DNA of 64,000 nt, taken from the NCBI RefSeq assembly GCF_040730185.1, contig NZ_CP160402.1, positions 682,001-746,000 on the forward strand, written 5' to 3'. The translations under genes were made by a program, and so were the position numbers. This DNA is from Streptomyces sp. Je 1-332. GTDB lineage: Bacteria > Actinomycetota > Actinomycetes > Streptomycetales > Streptomycetaceae. This document shows, piece after piece, positions 49,145 through 56,215 of the stretch; the stretch's first letter is position 1, and each line of letters opens with the position of its first letter. Under the pieces are notes generated by a model that was given only the letters and a program-made list of their open reading frames with translations, was not told the origin of the DNA and searched no databases.

Positions 49145-50802
49145 GCGAGGGAATCCCTTCCGGTCTGGGCGCTTGGGTCCTTGGGCGGGGCGGTCGGGAC
49201 CCCGGGCGGGGCGGTCGCGCCTCCCGGCGGACCGGTCACGTGACCGGGCGGCCCGGTCACGCCTCCCGGCGGCGCGGTCATGCCCCCGGGCGGCCCATTC
49301 ACGCCCCCCGCCGGCCCCGTCGTGGCAAGGTGCATTACGTCCTCCTCGGCTGCCCCCTGCGGCAGTTCACCGGCGATGTGGCCCTCGGACATGACGAGGA
49401 TGCGGTCGCTCATGCCGATGAGTTCGGGCAGTTCCGAGGAGACGATCAGGACCGCGATTCCCTCGCGGGCCAGTTCGCGGACGAGGGTGTGGATGGCGGC
49501 CTTCGCGCCCACGTCGACGCCTCGGGTGGGTTCGTCGAAGAGCAGGACGCGGGGGCGGGCGGCGAGCCACTTGGCGATGACGACCTTCTGCTGGTTGCCG
49601 CCGGAGAGGAAGCGGGCCTCCTGGTCCTCGCCCCGCGCCTGGAGCCGCACGCGCTCCAGGAGCCCGGTGAGTTCGCGGGCGGCGGGCGGCTCCCCGCGGG
49701 CCGGTACCGCGCGCGTCACGAGCAGGGCGTTATCGCGTACGGACTGGCGCAGGGCGAGCCCCTCGGCCTTGCGGTCCTCGGTCACCAGGGCGATTCCGGC
49801 GCGGATGGCCTGCCGCGGGGTGGTGGGCCGCAGGTTCTCGCCGCCTACCGTCATGGTCCCGGCAGTGAACGGGGCGGCTCCGAACAGGGCCCGCGCGAGG
49901 GACGTGCGGCCCGATCCCTCCAGGCCCGCGATACCGGTGACCTCGCCGGCGCGCAGCGTCAGGTCGATGCCGCTCAGCCGTTCGTTGCCGCCGCCGGCGA
50001 CGGTGAGGCGGACCTCGCCGATGTCGTCGGGGGCGGCGCGCGGCGGGTAGTAGGCGCTCAGCTCCCGGCCCACCATGGCGCGTACGACCTGGTCGGTGTC
50101 CGTGTCCCGGGTCCGCACCGTCGTGACGTGGCGGCCGTCCTTCAACACGGTGATCCGCTGGGACAGTTCGAAGACCTCTCGCAAACGGTGCGAGATGTAC
50201 AGGATGCCGAGGCCCCGGCCCGCGAGGCGGCGCACGAGGTCGTGCAGGAGGCCCGCCTCGTGATCGGCCAGTGGCGCGGTCGGCTCGTCCATGACCAGGA
50301 CGCGGACGTCGGATGCGAGCGCCTTGACGATCTCGACGGTCTGCTGGCGCGCGACGGACAGATCGCGGAGGTACGTGCGCGGGGTGATGCCCGATACGCC
50401 GACCTCGGCGAGGAGTTCGGCCGTGCGGGCTTCCATCGTGCGGCGGTCGACGAGGCCGTAGCGGGTCGGCTCGCGGCCAAGGAAGACGTTCTCGGCGACC
50501 GTGCGGTGCGCGAGGAGCGCGAACTCCTGGTGGATGATGCCGATCCCGGCGGCCTGGGCCTGCGCGGGGTGGCTGAAGGAATGTTCCGTTCCGTCGAGCG
50601 TGATGCTGCCCTCGTCCGGGACGTGTTCGCCCGCGAGGACCTTCATCAGGGTGGACTTGCCGGCGCCGTTCTCGCCGACCAGCGCGTGCACCTCGCCGGC
50701 GGCGAGGTCGAGAGACACGCCGTGCAGCACACGCACTCCGAGAAAGCTCTTGGACACCCCGCGCATCGCCAACATCTCTTGCGTCGCCTGCATCGCCTGC
50801 AC
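49141..50802 (-). CDS. Sugar ABC transporter ATP-binding protein (RbsA type) with a collagen-like tail
   Basis: A 553-residue fused double ATPase. The first domain has Walker A GENGAGKSTLMKVLAGE, Q-loop HQEFALL and Walker B VLVMDEPTAPLADHE; the second has the degenerate GLEGSGRTSLARALFGAAP, the signature LSGGNQQKVVIAKWLAARP and VLLFDEPTRGVDVGAK. It energises uptake with the two permeases below it. GTG 50802 follows AAGGAG. The last 60 residues are not part of the family: a Gly-Pro-Pro-Gly repeat (GPPGGMTAPPGGVTGPPGH) from a repeat in the DNA, whose role is unknown. It heads the operon, divergent from a ROK regulator. Confidence 0.92.
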   Translation of the reverse strand: MQAMQATQEMLAMRGVSKSFLGVRVLHGVSLDLAAGEVHALVGENGAGKSTLMKVLAGEHVPDEGSITLDGTEHSFSHPAQAQAAGIGIIHQEFALLAHRTVAENVFLGREPTRYGLVDRRTMEARTAELLAEVGVSGITPRTYLRDLSVARQQTVEIVKALASDVRVLVMDEPTAPLADHEAGLLHDLVRRLAGRGLGILYISHRLREVFELSQRITVLKDGRHVTTVRTRDTDTDQVVRAMVGRELSAYYPPRAAPDDIGEVRLTVAGGGNERLSGIDLTLRAGEVTGIAGLEGSGRTSLARALFGAAPFTAGTMTVGGENLRPTTPRQAIRAGIALVTEDRKAEGLALRQSVRDNALLVTRAVPARGEPPAARELTGLLERVRLQARGEDQEARFLSGGNQQKVVIAKWLAARPRVLLFDEPTRGVDVGAKAAIHTLVRELAREGIAVLIVSSELPELIGMSDRILVMSEGHIAGELPQGAAEEDVMHLATTGPAGGVNGPPGGMTAPPGGVTGPPGHVTGPPGGATAPPGVPTAPPKDPSAQTGRDSLA

Positions 50803-50850
50803 CCTCGGCTCCTTCGGCAGCGGTCTGCAGAGCAATGTGATGAGGGAGCT

Positions 50851-50862
50851 TTGACCTGTCAA
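50851..50862. promoter_or_regulatory. Perfect palindrome over the -35 of the sugar operon, candidate ROK operator
   Basis: TTGACCTGTCAA has perfect TTGAC/GTCAA arms. On the minus strand its second half gives a consensus -35 (TTGACA) of the transporter operon, so a bound repressor would occlude the promoter. The divergent regulator gene lies about 100 bases away. Confidence 0.55.
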
Positions 50863-50953
50863 GAGCCCAAGCAGCTTTCAATACAAGCGAGTTGACGGGC
50901 ACTTAGGTCGATCGCCGAACAGCATCGGCCTTGTGAGCAGCGAAACTCGTCCC

Positions 50954-50959
50954 TATGGT
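50954..50959 (+). promoter_or_regulatory. -10 element of a probable leaderless promoter (ROK gene)
   Basis: TATGGT ends seven bases before ATG 50967, with no clear ribosome site. Confidence 0.45.
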
Positions 50960-50966
50960 GACTGCC

Positions 50967-52169
50967 ATGTCTGGAGCGCCGGATCACCTCGATTCCGTAC
51001 CGTCCACACCGTCCACACCCGGCGAAGTCCTCGCCCTGCTCCGTACGGGGGCGGTGGAGACCCGCGCCGACATCGCCCGCCTGACGGGGCTCGCACGGTC
51101 GACGGTTTCGCAGCGGGTGGACGCGCTGATCGCGCACGGCTTCGTCACGGAAGAGGCGGACGGCGGGTCGACGGGCGGCAGGCCACCGCGCCGGCTGCGC
51201 CTGCGCACGCGCGAACACGCGGTGGCGGGAGTCGACTTGGGTGCATCGCACTGCCGGGTCGCCCTGCTGGACATCGGCGGCGAGATGCTCGCGCTGCGCG
51301 AGGACCCGCTGTCCATCGCGGACGGCCCGCAGGAGGTGCTCGGGCATGTCGAACGGACACTGCACACCCTGCTCAAGGAGGCAGCGCGCGATCCCGCGTC
51401 GCTGCAGGCCATCGGGGTCGGGGTGCCGGGCCCCGTGGAGTTCTCGACAGGCCGCCCGGTGGATCCGCCGATCATGCCGGGCTGGCACCAGTACCCCATT
51501 CCGGAGTTCTTCGCCGAGCGGTTCGGACCGCGGGCCCTCGTCGACAACGACGTGAACGTGATGGCGCTCGCCGAGCAGCGCCGCGCGTTCCCCGACACGC
51601 GCTATCTGCTCTACATCAAGGTGGGCACCGGCATCGGCTGCGGCATCGTCGCCGACGGCCGGCTGCACCGGGGTGCGCAGGGCAGCGCGGGCGACATCGG
51701 GCACATCCGGGTCGGTGACACCGAGGATCCCTGCCGGTGCGGCAACTCGGGCTGTCTGGAGGCGGTGGCGGGTGGCGCGGCCATCGCCCGCAAGCTGTCC
51801 GAGCTCGGACTGCGGGCGACTTCGGGCAGCGATGTCGTACGCCTGGTGAAGTCCGGCAACCGCGACGCCGTACGCATGGTGCGCGAGGCGGGCCGCGCGG
51901 TGGGCGAAGTGCTCGCGGGCCTGGTGAACTTCTTCAACCCGGACACGGTGGTGGTCGGCGGCGCGATGGCCGCCGTCCATGACCAACTCCTCGCGGGCGT
52001 CCGGGAGGCGGTGTACCGCCGCTCGCACCCCTTGGCCACGCATGTGCTCCGCATCGAGCCGAGCCGCACCGGCGAGAACGCCGCGGCGATCGGCGCGGGC
52101 ATCCTCGCCGTCGAACACGCGCTGTCCCCACGCCAGGTGGACCGGGCCTTGTCGGGCGCCGCCCGCTGA
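50967..52169 (+). CDS. ROK-family transcriptional regulator of the sugar operon
   Basis: A 400-residue repressor. An N-terminal winged helix-turn-helix (RADIARLTGLARSTVSQRVD) is joined to a ROK sugar-kinase-like domain: AVAGVDLGASHCRVALLDIG for ATP-site-type fold, ALVDNDVNVMALAEQRRAF, GTGIGCGIVADGRLHRGAQG and the zinc motif CRCGNSGCLEAVAGG. It probably senses the imported sugar and controls the divergent transporter operon and itself. ATG 50967 is preferred; ATG 50955 overlaps the -10 element. Confidence 0.9.
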   Translation: MSGAPDHLDSVPSTPSTPGEVLALLRTGAVETRADIARLTGLARSTVSQRVDALIAHGFVTEEADGGSTGGRPPRRLRLRTREHAVAGVDLGASHCRVALLDIGGEMLALREDPLSIADGPQEVLGHVERTLHTLLKEAARDPASLQAIGVGVPGPVEFSTGRPVDPPIMPGWHQYPIPEFFAERFGPRALVDNDVNVMALAEQRRAFPDTRYLLYIKVGTGIGCGIVADGRLHRGAQGSAGDIGHIRVGDTEDPCRCGNSGCLEAVAGGAAIARKLSELGLRATSGSDVVRLVKSGNRDAVRMVREAGRAVGEVLAGLVNFFNPDTVVVGGAMAAVHDQLLAGVREAVYRRSHPLATHVLRIEPSRTGENAAAIGAGILAVEHALSPRQVDRALSGAAR

Positions 52170-52229
52170 AAACCACCGGTCGCCGGCCACACATCCCCGC
52201 CCGCAAGCACGGGACGAGCGACGTACCCC

Positions 52230-53117
52230 TCAGCTCCTGTCCTCCGAGGTGAGCTCCTCGCACAGCGTCCAGACCGCTTCGCGCGTACGGGGGTCCTCGG
52301 CGAAGTCGGGCCACGGGACCCGGCGGCACTTGGCGTTGAAGTAGGCGCCGGTGACGCGCGCGACCTCCGGACTCGTCGCCAGGTGGATGCTGGACCTTGC
52401 GGGCTTGGCGAGATCCGCGAGCAGGATCGGGCCGAGCAGCCGGACGAGGGGCGCGGCGGGGCGGTAGGCCCAGGGGAACGCGCTCATCGGGGTGGCCTTG
52501 TTGCCCGGGGTGTAGGCGTGGCCGGGATAGGCCACGTTGATCGTGACCGTGCCGCCCTCGGTCCGTCGGGCGTGTTCGTAACTCATCGCCATGAGCGCGG
52601 CCTTGGTGTGGTTGTACTGGCCGAAGGTCCAGCCGACGAAGGTCTTCTGCGCCTGCAGGTTGCCGGGGTCGACCGGGCCGCGCGGGATGCCGCCCGTGAG
52701 GTTGATGACCCGGGCGGCGGGCGCCTTCTCCAGCTCGGGCATGAGGCGCCGGGTGAGGACGAAAGGCGCGAGGACGTTGGCGGCGAAGGCCGTCTCCACT
52801 CCGTCGGCGGTCAGTCGACGAGCGGGCGGGTTCATGCCGAAGTAGTTGACGAGGACGTCGAGTTGGTCGCGCCGGGCGGTCACCTCGGCGACCACGCGGT
52901 GCAGCCCCTCGCGCAGCGTGAGGTCCGCCGCCACCGTCTCCACGGAACCACTCCCGGCCTCGCGCGCGATCTCGCGCGCCGCCTGAACGGCCCGTTCGGG
53001 GTCTCGGCCGACCAGGATCACGTCGGCTCCGCGCCGGGCGAGTCCCCGGGCGGTTTCCTTGCCGATCCCTCCCGTGCCGCCGGTGACCAGTGCCGTCTTG
53101 CCGCGTAAGGACGTCAT
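52230..53117 (-). CDS. Short-chain dehydrogenase/reductase
   Basis: A 295-residue SDR. The cofactor motif TGGTGGIGKETARGLARRG is normal, the active-site Tyr/Lys is in GQYNHTKAALMAMSYEHARR, and the catalytic Ser position reads NLTGG (Thr in place of Ser). The Arg/Asp after the second strand (LVGRDPERAV) points to NADP. The substrate is unknown; retinol-dehydrogenase-like sequences are similar. It is divergent from a TetR gene across a palindromic operator, so it is probably the regulated target. Confidence 0.88.
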   Translation of the reverse strand: MTSLRGKTALVTGGTGGIGKETARGLARRGADVILVGRDPERAVQAAREIAREAGSGSVETVAADLTLREGLHRVVAEVTARRDQLDVLVNYFGMNPPARRLTADGVETAFAANVLAPFVLTRRLMPELEKAPAARVINLTGGIPRGPVDPGNLQAQKTFVGWTFGQYNHTKAALMAMSYEHARRTEGGTVTINVAYPGHAYTPGNKATPMSAFPWAYRPAAPLVRLLGPILLADLAKPARSSIHLATSPEVARVTGAYFNAKCRRVPWPDFAEDPRTREAVWTLCEELTSEDRS

Positions 53118-53146
53118 ACCGCCTCCTGGATGAGGTGCGCTCTCAG

Positions 53147-53169
53147 AACACGTCACTCGGTGACACGTT
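53147..53169. promoter_or_regulatory. Palindromic TetR operator between SDR and TetR genes
   Basis: AACACGTCAC-TCG-GTGACACGTT has GTCAC/GTGAC core arms and mostly symmetric flanks. It ends 34 bases before the TetR start and 30 bases before the SDR start, a position that can control both. Confidence 0.7.
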
Positions 53170-53189
53170 AGGCACCGGGTGAAGCAAAG

Positions 53190-53195
53190 TAAACT
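53190..53195 (+). promoter_or_regulatory. -10 element of a probable leaderless promoter (TetR gene)
   Basis: TAAACT ends seven bases before ATG 53203; no ribosome site lies between. Confidence 0.5.
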
Positions 53196-53202
53196 CCGGT
53201 GC

Positions 53203-53805
53203 ATGGGAAGCGGAGAGAGCGCGGAGCATGCGGAGACCGGCGGGCTGCGCGCCCGCGCCCGGCGGGCGATGCGAGCCGAACTCGCCACACTGGCACTGGA
53301 GTTGTTCGCCGAGCGGGGCTTCGACGAGACGACCGTGGAGGACATCGCGCACGCGGCGGGCCTGTCGAAGCGCAGCTTCTTCCGGTACTTCCCGTCCAAG
53401 GAGGACGTCGTCTTCGGCGCCGTGGAGTCGATGGCGGACGAGGTCGCCGACGAGGTACGCCGGCGGCCCGACGACGAGGAACCCTGGGACTGCCTCCATC
53501 ACGTGCTTCGCGCCTGGCAGGAGCGGATCCACGCATCCGGACGGCAGTTGGCCGAGCTCGCCCTCATCGACGCGACGCCGTCGCTGCGCGCACGGCTGCA
53601 CCAGAAGCGGGACGCCATGCGGGCCCAGGTGGCCGAAGCCCTCACGGAACGGCGGGATGCGAAGCTGGACATGTTCGGCGCCGACCTCCTGACCGCGGCG
53701 GCCACCGCGGCGCTCGACGCGGCGGACCGGGAGTGGCTGCGCTCGGGCGGCACGGCGGACCGCGGCGCCCTTGTCGACCGGGCGTTCGCGACGCTGCGGC
53801 CCTGA
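53203..53805 (+). CDS. TetR-family regulator
   Basis: A 200-residue regulator. The helix-turn-helix is classical (FAERGFDETTVEDIAHAAGL, SKRSFFRYFPSKEDVVFGA), and the C-terminal ligand domain is helical (DCLHHVLRAWQERIHASGRQ). It is close in type to the TetR proteins that pair with oxidoreductases or exporters in Streptomyces. It should bind the palindrome in front of it and repress the divergent SDR gene. The ligand is unknown. Confidence 0.9.
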   Translation: MGSGESAEHAETGGLRARARRAMRAELATLALELFAERGFDETTVEDIAHAAGLSKRSFFRYFPSKEDVVFGAVESMADEVADEVRRRPDDEEPWDCLHHVLRAWQERIHASGRQLAELALIDATPSLRARLHQKRDAMRAQVAEALTERRDAKLDMFGADLLTAAATAALDAADREWLRSGGTADRGALVDRAFATLRP

Positions 53806-54132
53806 AGCCGACCGCGGACACTGTGGGGCGCCCCCTACGCCGCGGGCATCGGCCTCCCTACGCCCTGGGCCTCCCCCGAACAGGTGGACCGGACCTCTGA
53901 CGTCACGGCCGGTCCGCCTGGCGGTCCGGGCGGTGTCCGTGCTGCTCATTGGTCCAATCCACTGACGCGCCGCAGGCCGTGCGGCCTCCCAGGGGGAAAC
54001 CTTCCGGGACCGGCGCTGACATGGGGAATTCCGTGCCCTGGGCATGATTGACGGATCGTCGGAGAGCCGGTACCACTGACGCACGCCCGGCCCCGCACGC
54101 CCCATCACGCTTCACCGTCCCAGGAGGCTGCA
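53806..54132. other. Intergenic region between TetR and amidase genes
   Basis: It holds a stem GGACCGG/CCGGTCC at 53886-53915 suited to end the TetR transcript, and a promoter-like pair before the amidase gene. No gene is evident. Confidence 0.5.
54048..54076 (+). promoter_or_regulatory. HrdB-like promoter for the amidase gene
   Basis: TTGACG (54048) and TACCAC (54071) are 17 bases apart; the amidase start is about 50 bases downstream of the expected transcription start. Confidence 0.5.
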
Positions 54133-56145
54133 TTGCGAGGATCCGCCACCGCCCGCACCCCTGCCGCGCGCAGACGCGCCGTCAGGACCGCGGGCGCTCT
54201 TGTCTCCGCCGGTCTGCTGCTTCCGCTGCTCGGTGCCGCCCCGTCCGCCTCTTCACCCGGTGCTCCCGGTGCTCCCGATGCGGGCGATGCGCTGCAGGGC
54301 GCCTTCGCGGCCGCGGCCGCCGAGTATCGCGTACCGCAGAGCGTGCTCCTGGGAGTGTCCTATCTGCAGTCCCGCTGGGACGCGCACGGCGGCGCGCCGA
54401 GCGTGACCGGCGGCTATGGCCCGATGCACCTCACCGACGCGCGCACCGCCGTCGCCGGCGCCCCGCACCACAGCGAAGGCGCCGAGGATCCGCGCGGCGA
54501 CGCGTCGCGCGGCGTCCTCAAGCCCAAGGAGTTCACGGCCAAGGTCCCGGAGAACTCCGAACTGCCCGCGCGGCTCAGGACCTTGCCCCGCGCCGCCGAA
54601 CTCAGTGGGCAGTCCGCAGAGAACCTGCGCACCGATCCGGCCGCCAACGTACGCGGCGGCGCGGCCCTGCTCGCCGCCGCGCAGAAGAAGCTCGGCAAGC
54701 CCCTGAGCGACGACCCCGCCGACTGGTACGGCGCGATCGCCCGATTCTCCGGGGCGGACGACCAGGCCACCGCGGCGACGTACGCCAACGACGTCTTCGC
54801 CGTCATCCACGACGGCCAGCAGCGCACCACGGACTCCGGGCAGCGCGTGGCGCTCCCGGCGGTCGGCGGCCTGAAGCCGGATGCCGCGCAGGTGCGGGGC
54901 ATGGGACTGCGGAAGGCCCCCAAGGGTGAGACCGAGTGTCCGTCCACCGTCTCGTGCGAGTGGATCCCGGCTCCGTACGAGGAGTTCAAGGACCCGAACG
55001 GCAACGACGACTACGGCAACCACGATCTGGCCGACCGGCCCAAGAGCCAGAGCATCGACACCATCGTCATCCATGACACCGAGGGGCGCTGGGAAGGCGT
55101 CCTGAACATGGTGCAGGACCCCACGTACGTGTCCTGGCAGTACACCCTGCGCTCCACCGACGGTCACATCGCCCAGCATGTGAAGGCCAAGGACGTCGCC
55201 TGGCACGCGGGCAACTGGTACGTGAACTCCAAGTCCATCGGCCTGGAGCACGAGGGCTTCCTGACGGCGCCCGACACCTGGTACACGGAGGCGATGTACC
55301 GCTCGTCGGCGCGCCTGGTGAAGTATCTCGCCAAGAAGTACGACATTCCGCTGGACCGCCAGCACATCATCGGCCACGACAACGTCCCCGGCACGCTGCC
55401 CTCGACCATCGCCGGCATGCACACCGATCCCGGCCCCTACTGGGACTGGCAGCACTACTTCACGCTGCTGGGCAAGCCGTTCAAGCGGACGGCGGGCCCG
55501 CACGGCGGTCTGGTGACAGTGGCTCCGGACTACGCCAAGAACCGGCCGGAGTACACGGGTTGCGTCAAGCCCGGCGAGAAGTGCGAGCCGCACGGTTCCG
55601 CCGCCGTGCGCGTCCACACCGAGCCGCGTGACGACGCGCCGCTCATCAAGGACCTCGGTCTGCGGCCCGGCGGCGGCGAATCGACGACCGGCGTGAACGA
55701 CACCGGCGCCCGTCTGTCCACCGGCCAGCAGTACGCGGTCGCCGAACGCAAGGGCGACTGGACCGCCGTCTGGTACCTGGGCCAGAAGGCCTGGTTCAAG
55801 AACCCGAAGAAGCAGCCGACGGCCGTCGACGCGAAGGGCCTCGTGGTGACGCCGAAGGACGGCGCCACCGAGGTGCCGGTGTACGGGCGCGCCTACCCGG
55901 AGAAGGAGGCGTACCCGGCGGGCGTCCCGGTGCAGGCCGTCACGCCACTGCCGTACAAGCTCCTCGCGGGTCAGAAGTACGCGGTCGGCGACAAGGTGCC
56001 CGGCGAGTACTTCTACGCGCCGACGTTCGACACCGCACCGCACAAGGTGGTGCGCGGTAAGGACATGTACTACGAGGTTCAGTTCGGGCACCGCGTGGCG
56101 TATGTCAGGGCGGCCGATGTGCGAGTGGCGCCCTCGGGGTCGTAG
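54133..56145 (+). CDS. Secreted N-acetylmuramoyl-L-alanine amidase with an N-terminal lysozyme-like region
   Basis: A 670-residue exported protein. The TTG start follows AGGAGG. Signal peptide (RTAGALVSAGLLLPLLGAAP); residues about 50-220 resemble a transglycosylase/lysozyme-like fold (YRVPQSVLLGVSYLQSRWDA, GGYGPMHLTD, NVRGGAALLAAAQKKL); residues about 300-430 are an Amidase_2/PGRP domain with zinc ligands in DTIVIHDTEGRWEG and HIIGHDNVPGTLPS and the SIGLEHEGF strand. A C-terminal part of about 200 residues has SH3-like features (GQQYAVAERKGDWTAVWYLG). It cuts the amide bond in peptidoglycan, in wall turnover or in attack on other cells. Confidence 0.9.
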   Translation: MRGSATARTPAARRRAVRTAGALVSAGLLLPLLGAAPSASSPGAPGAPDAGDALQGAFAAAAAEYRVPQSVLLGVSYLQSRWDAHGGAPSVTGGYGPMHLTDARTAVAGAPHHSEGAEDPRGDASRGVLKPKEFTAKVPENSELPARLRTLPRAAELSGQSAENLRTDPAANVRGGAALLAAAQKKLGKPLSDDPADWYGAIARFSGADDQATAATYANDVFAVIHDGQQRTTDSGQRVALPAVGGLKPDAAQVRGMGLRKAPKGETECPSTVSCEWIPAPYEEFKDPNGNDDYGNHDLADRPKSQSIDTIVIHDTEGRWEGVLNMVQDPTYVSWQYTLRSTDGHIAQHVKAKDVAWHAGNWYVNSKSIGLEHEGFLTAPDTWYTEAMYRSSARLVKYLAKKYDIPLDRQHIIGHDNVPGTLPSTIAGMHTDPGPYWDWQHYFTLLGKPFKRTAGPHGGLVTVAPDYAKNRPEYTGCVKPGEKCEPHGSAAVRVHTEPRDDAPLIKDLGLRPGGGESTTGVNDTGARLSTGQQYAVAERKGDWTAVWYLGQKAWFKNPKKQPTAVDAKGLVVTPKDGATEVPVYGRAYPEKEAYPAGVPVQAVTPLPYKLLAGQKYAVGDKVPGEYFYAPTFDTAPHKVVRGKDMYYEVQFGHRVAYVRAADVRVAPSGS

Positions 56146-56157
56146 GCGCCGAGGACG

Positions 56158-56197
56158 GTCAGGGCCGGGTTCGCGTGGGGGCGGGCCCGGCCCTGAC
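56158..56197. terminator. Hairpin between amidase and fucosidase genes
   Basis: GTCAGGGCCGGG and CCCGGCCCTGAC form a perfect 12-bp stem between convergent genes. Confidence 0.75.
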
Positions 56198-56215
56198 GTT
56201 GGCGGTGGGAGGCGC

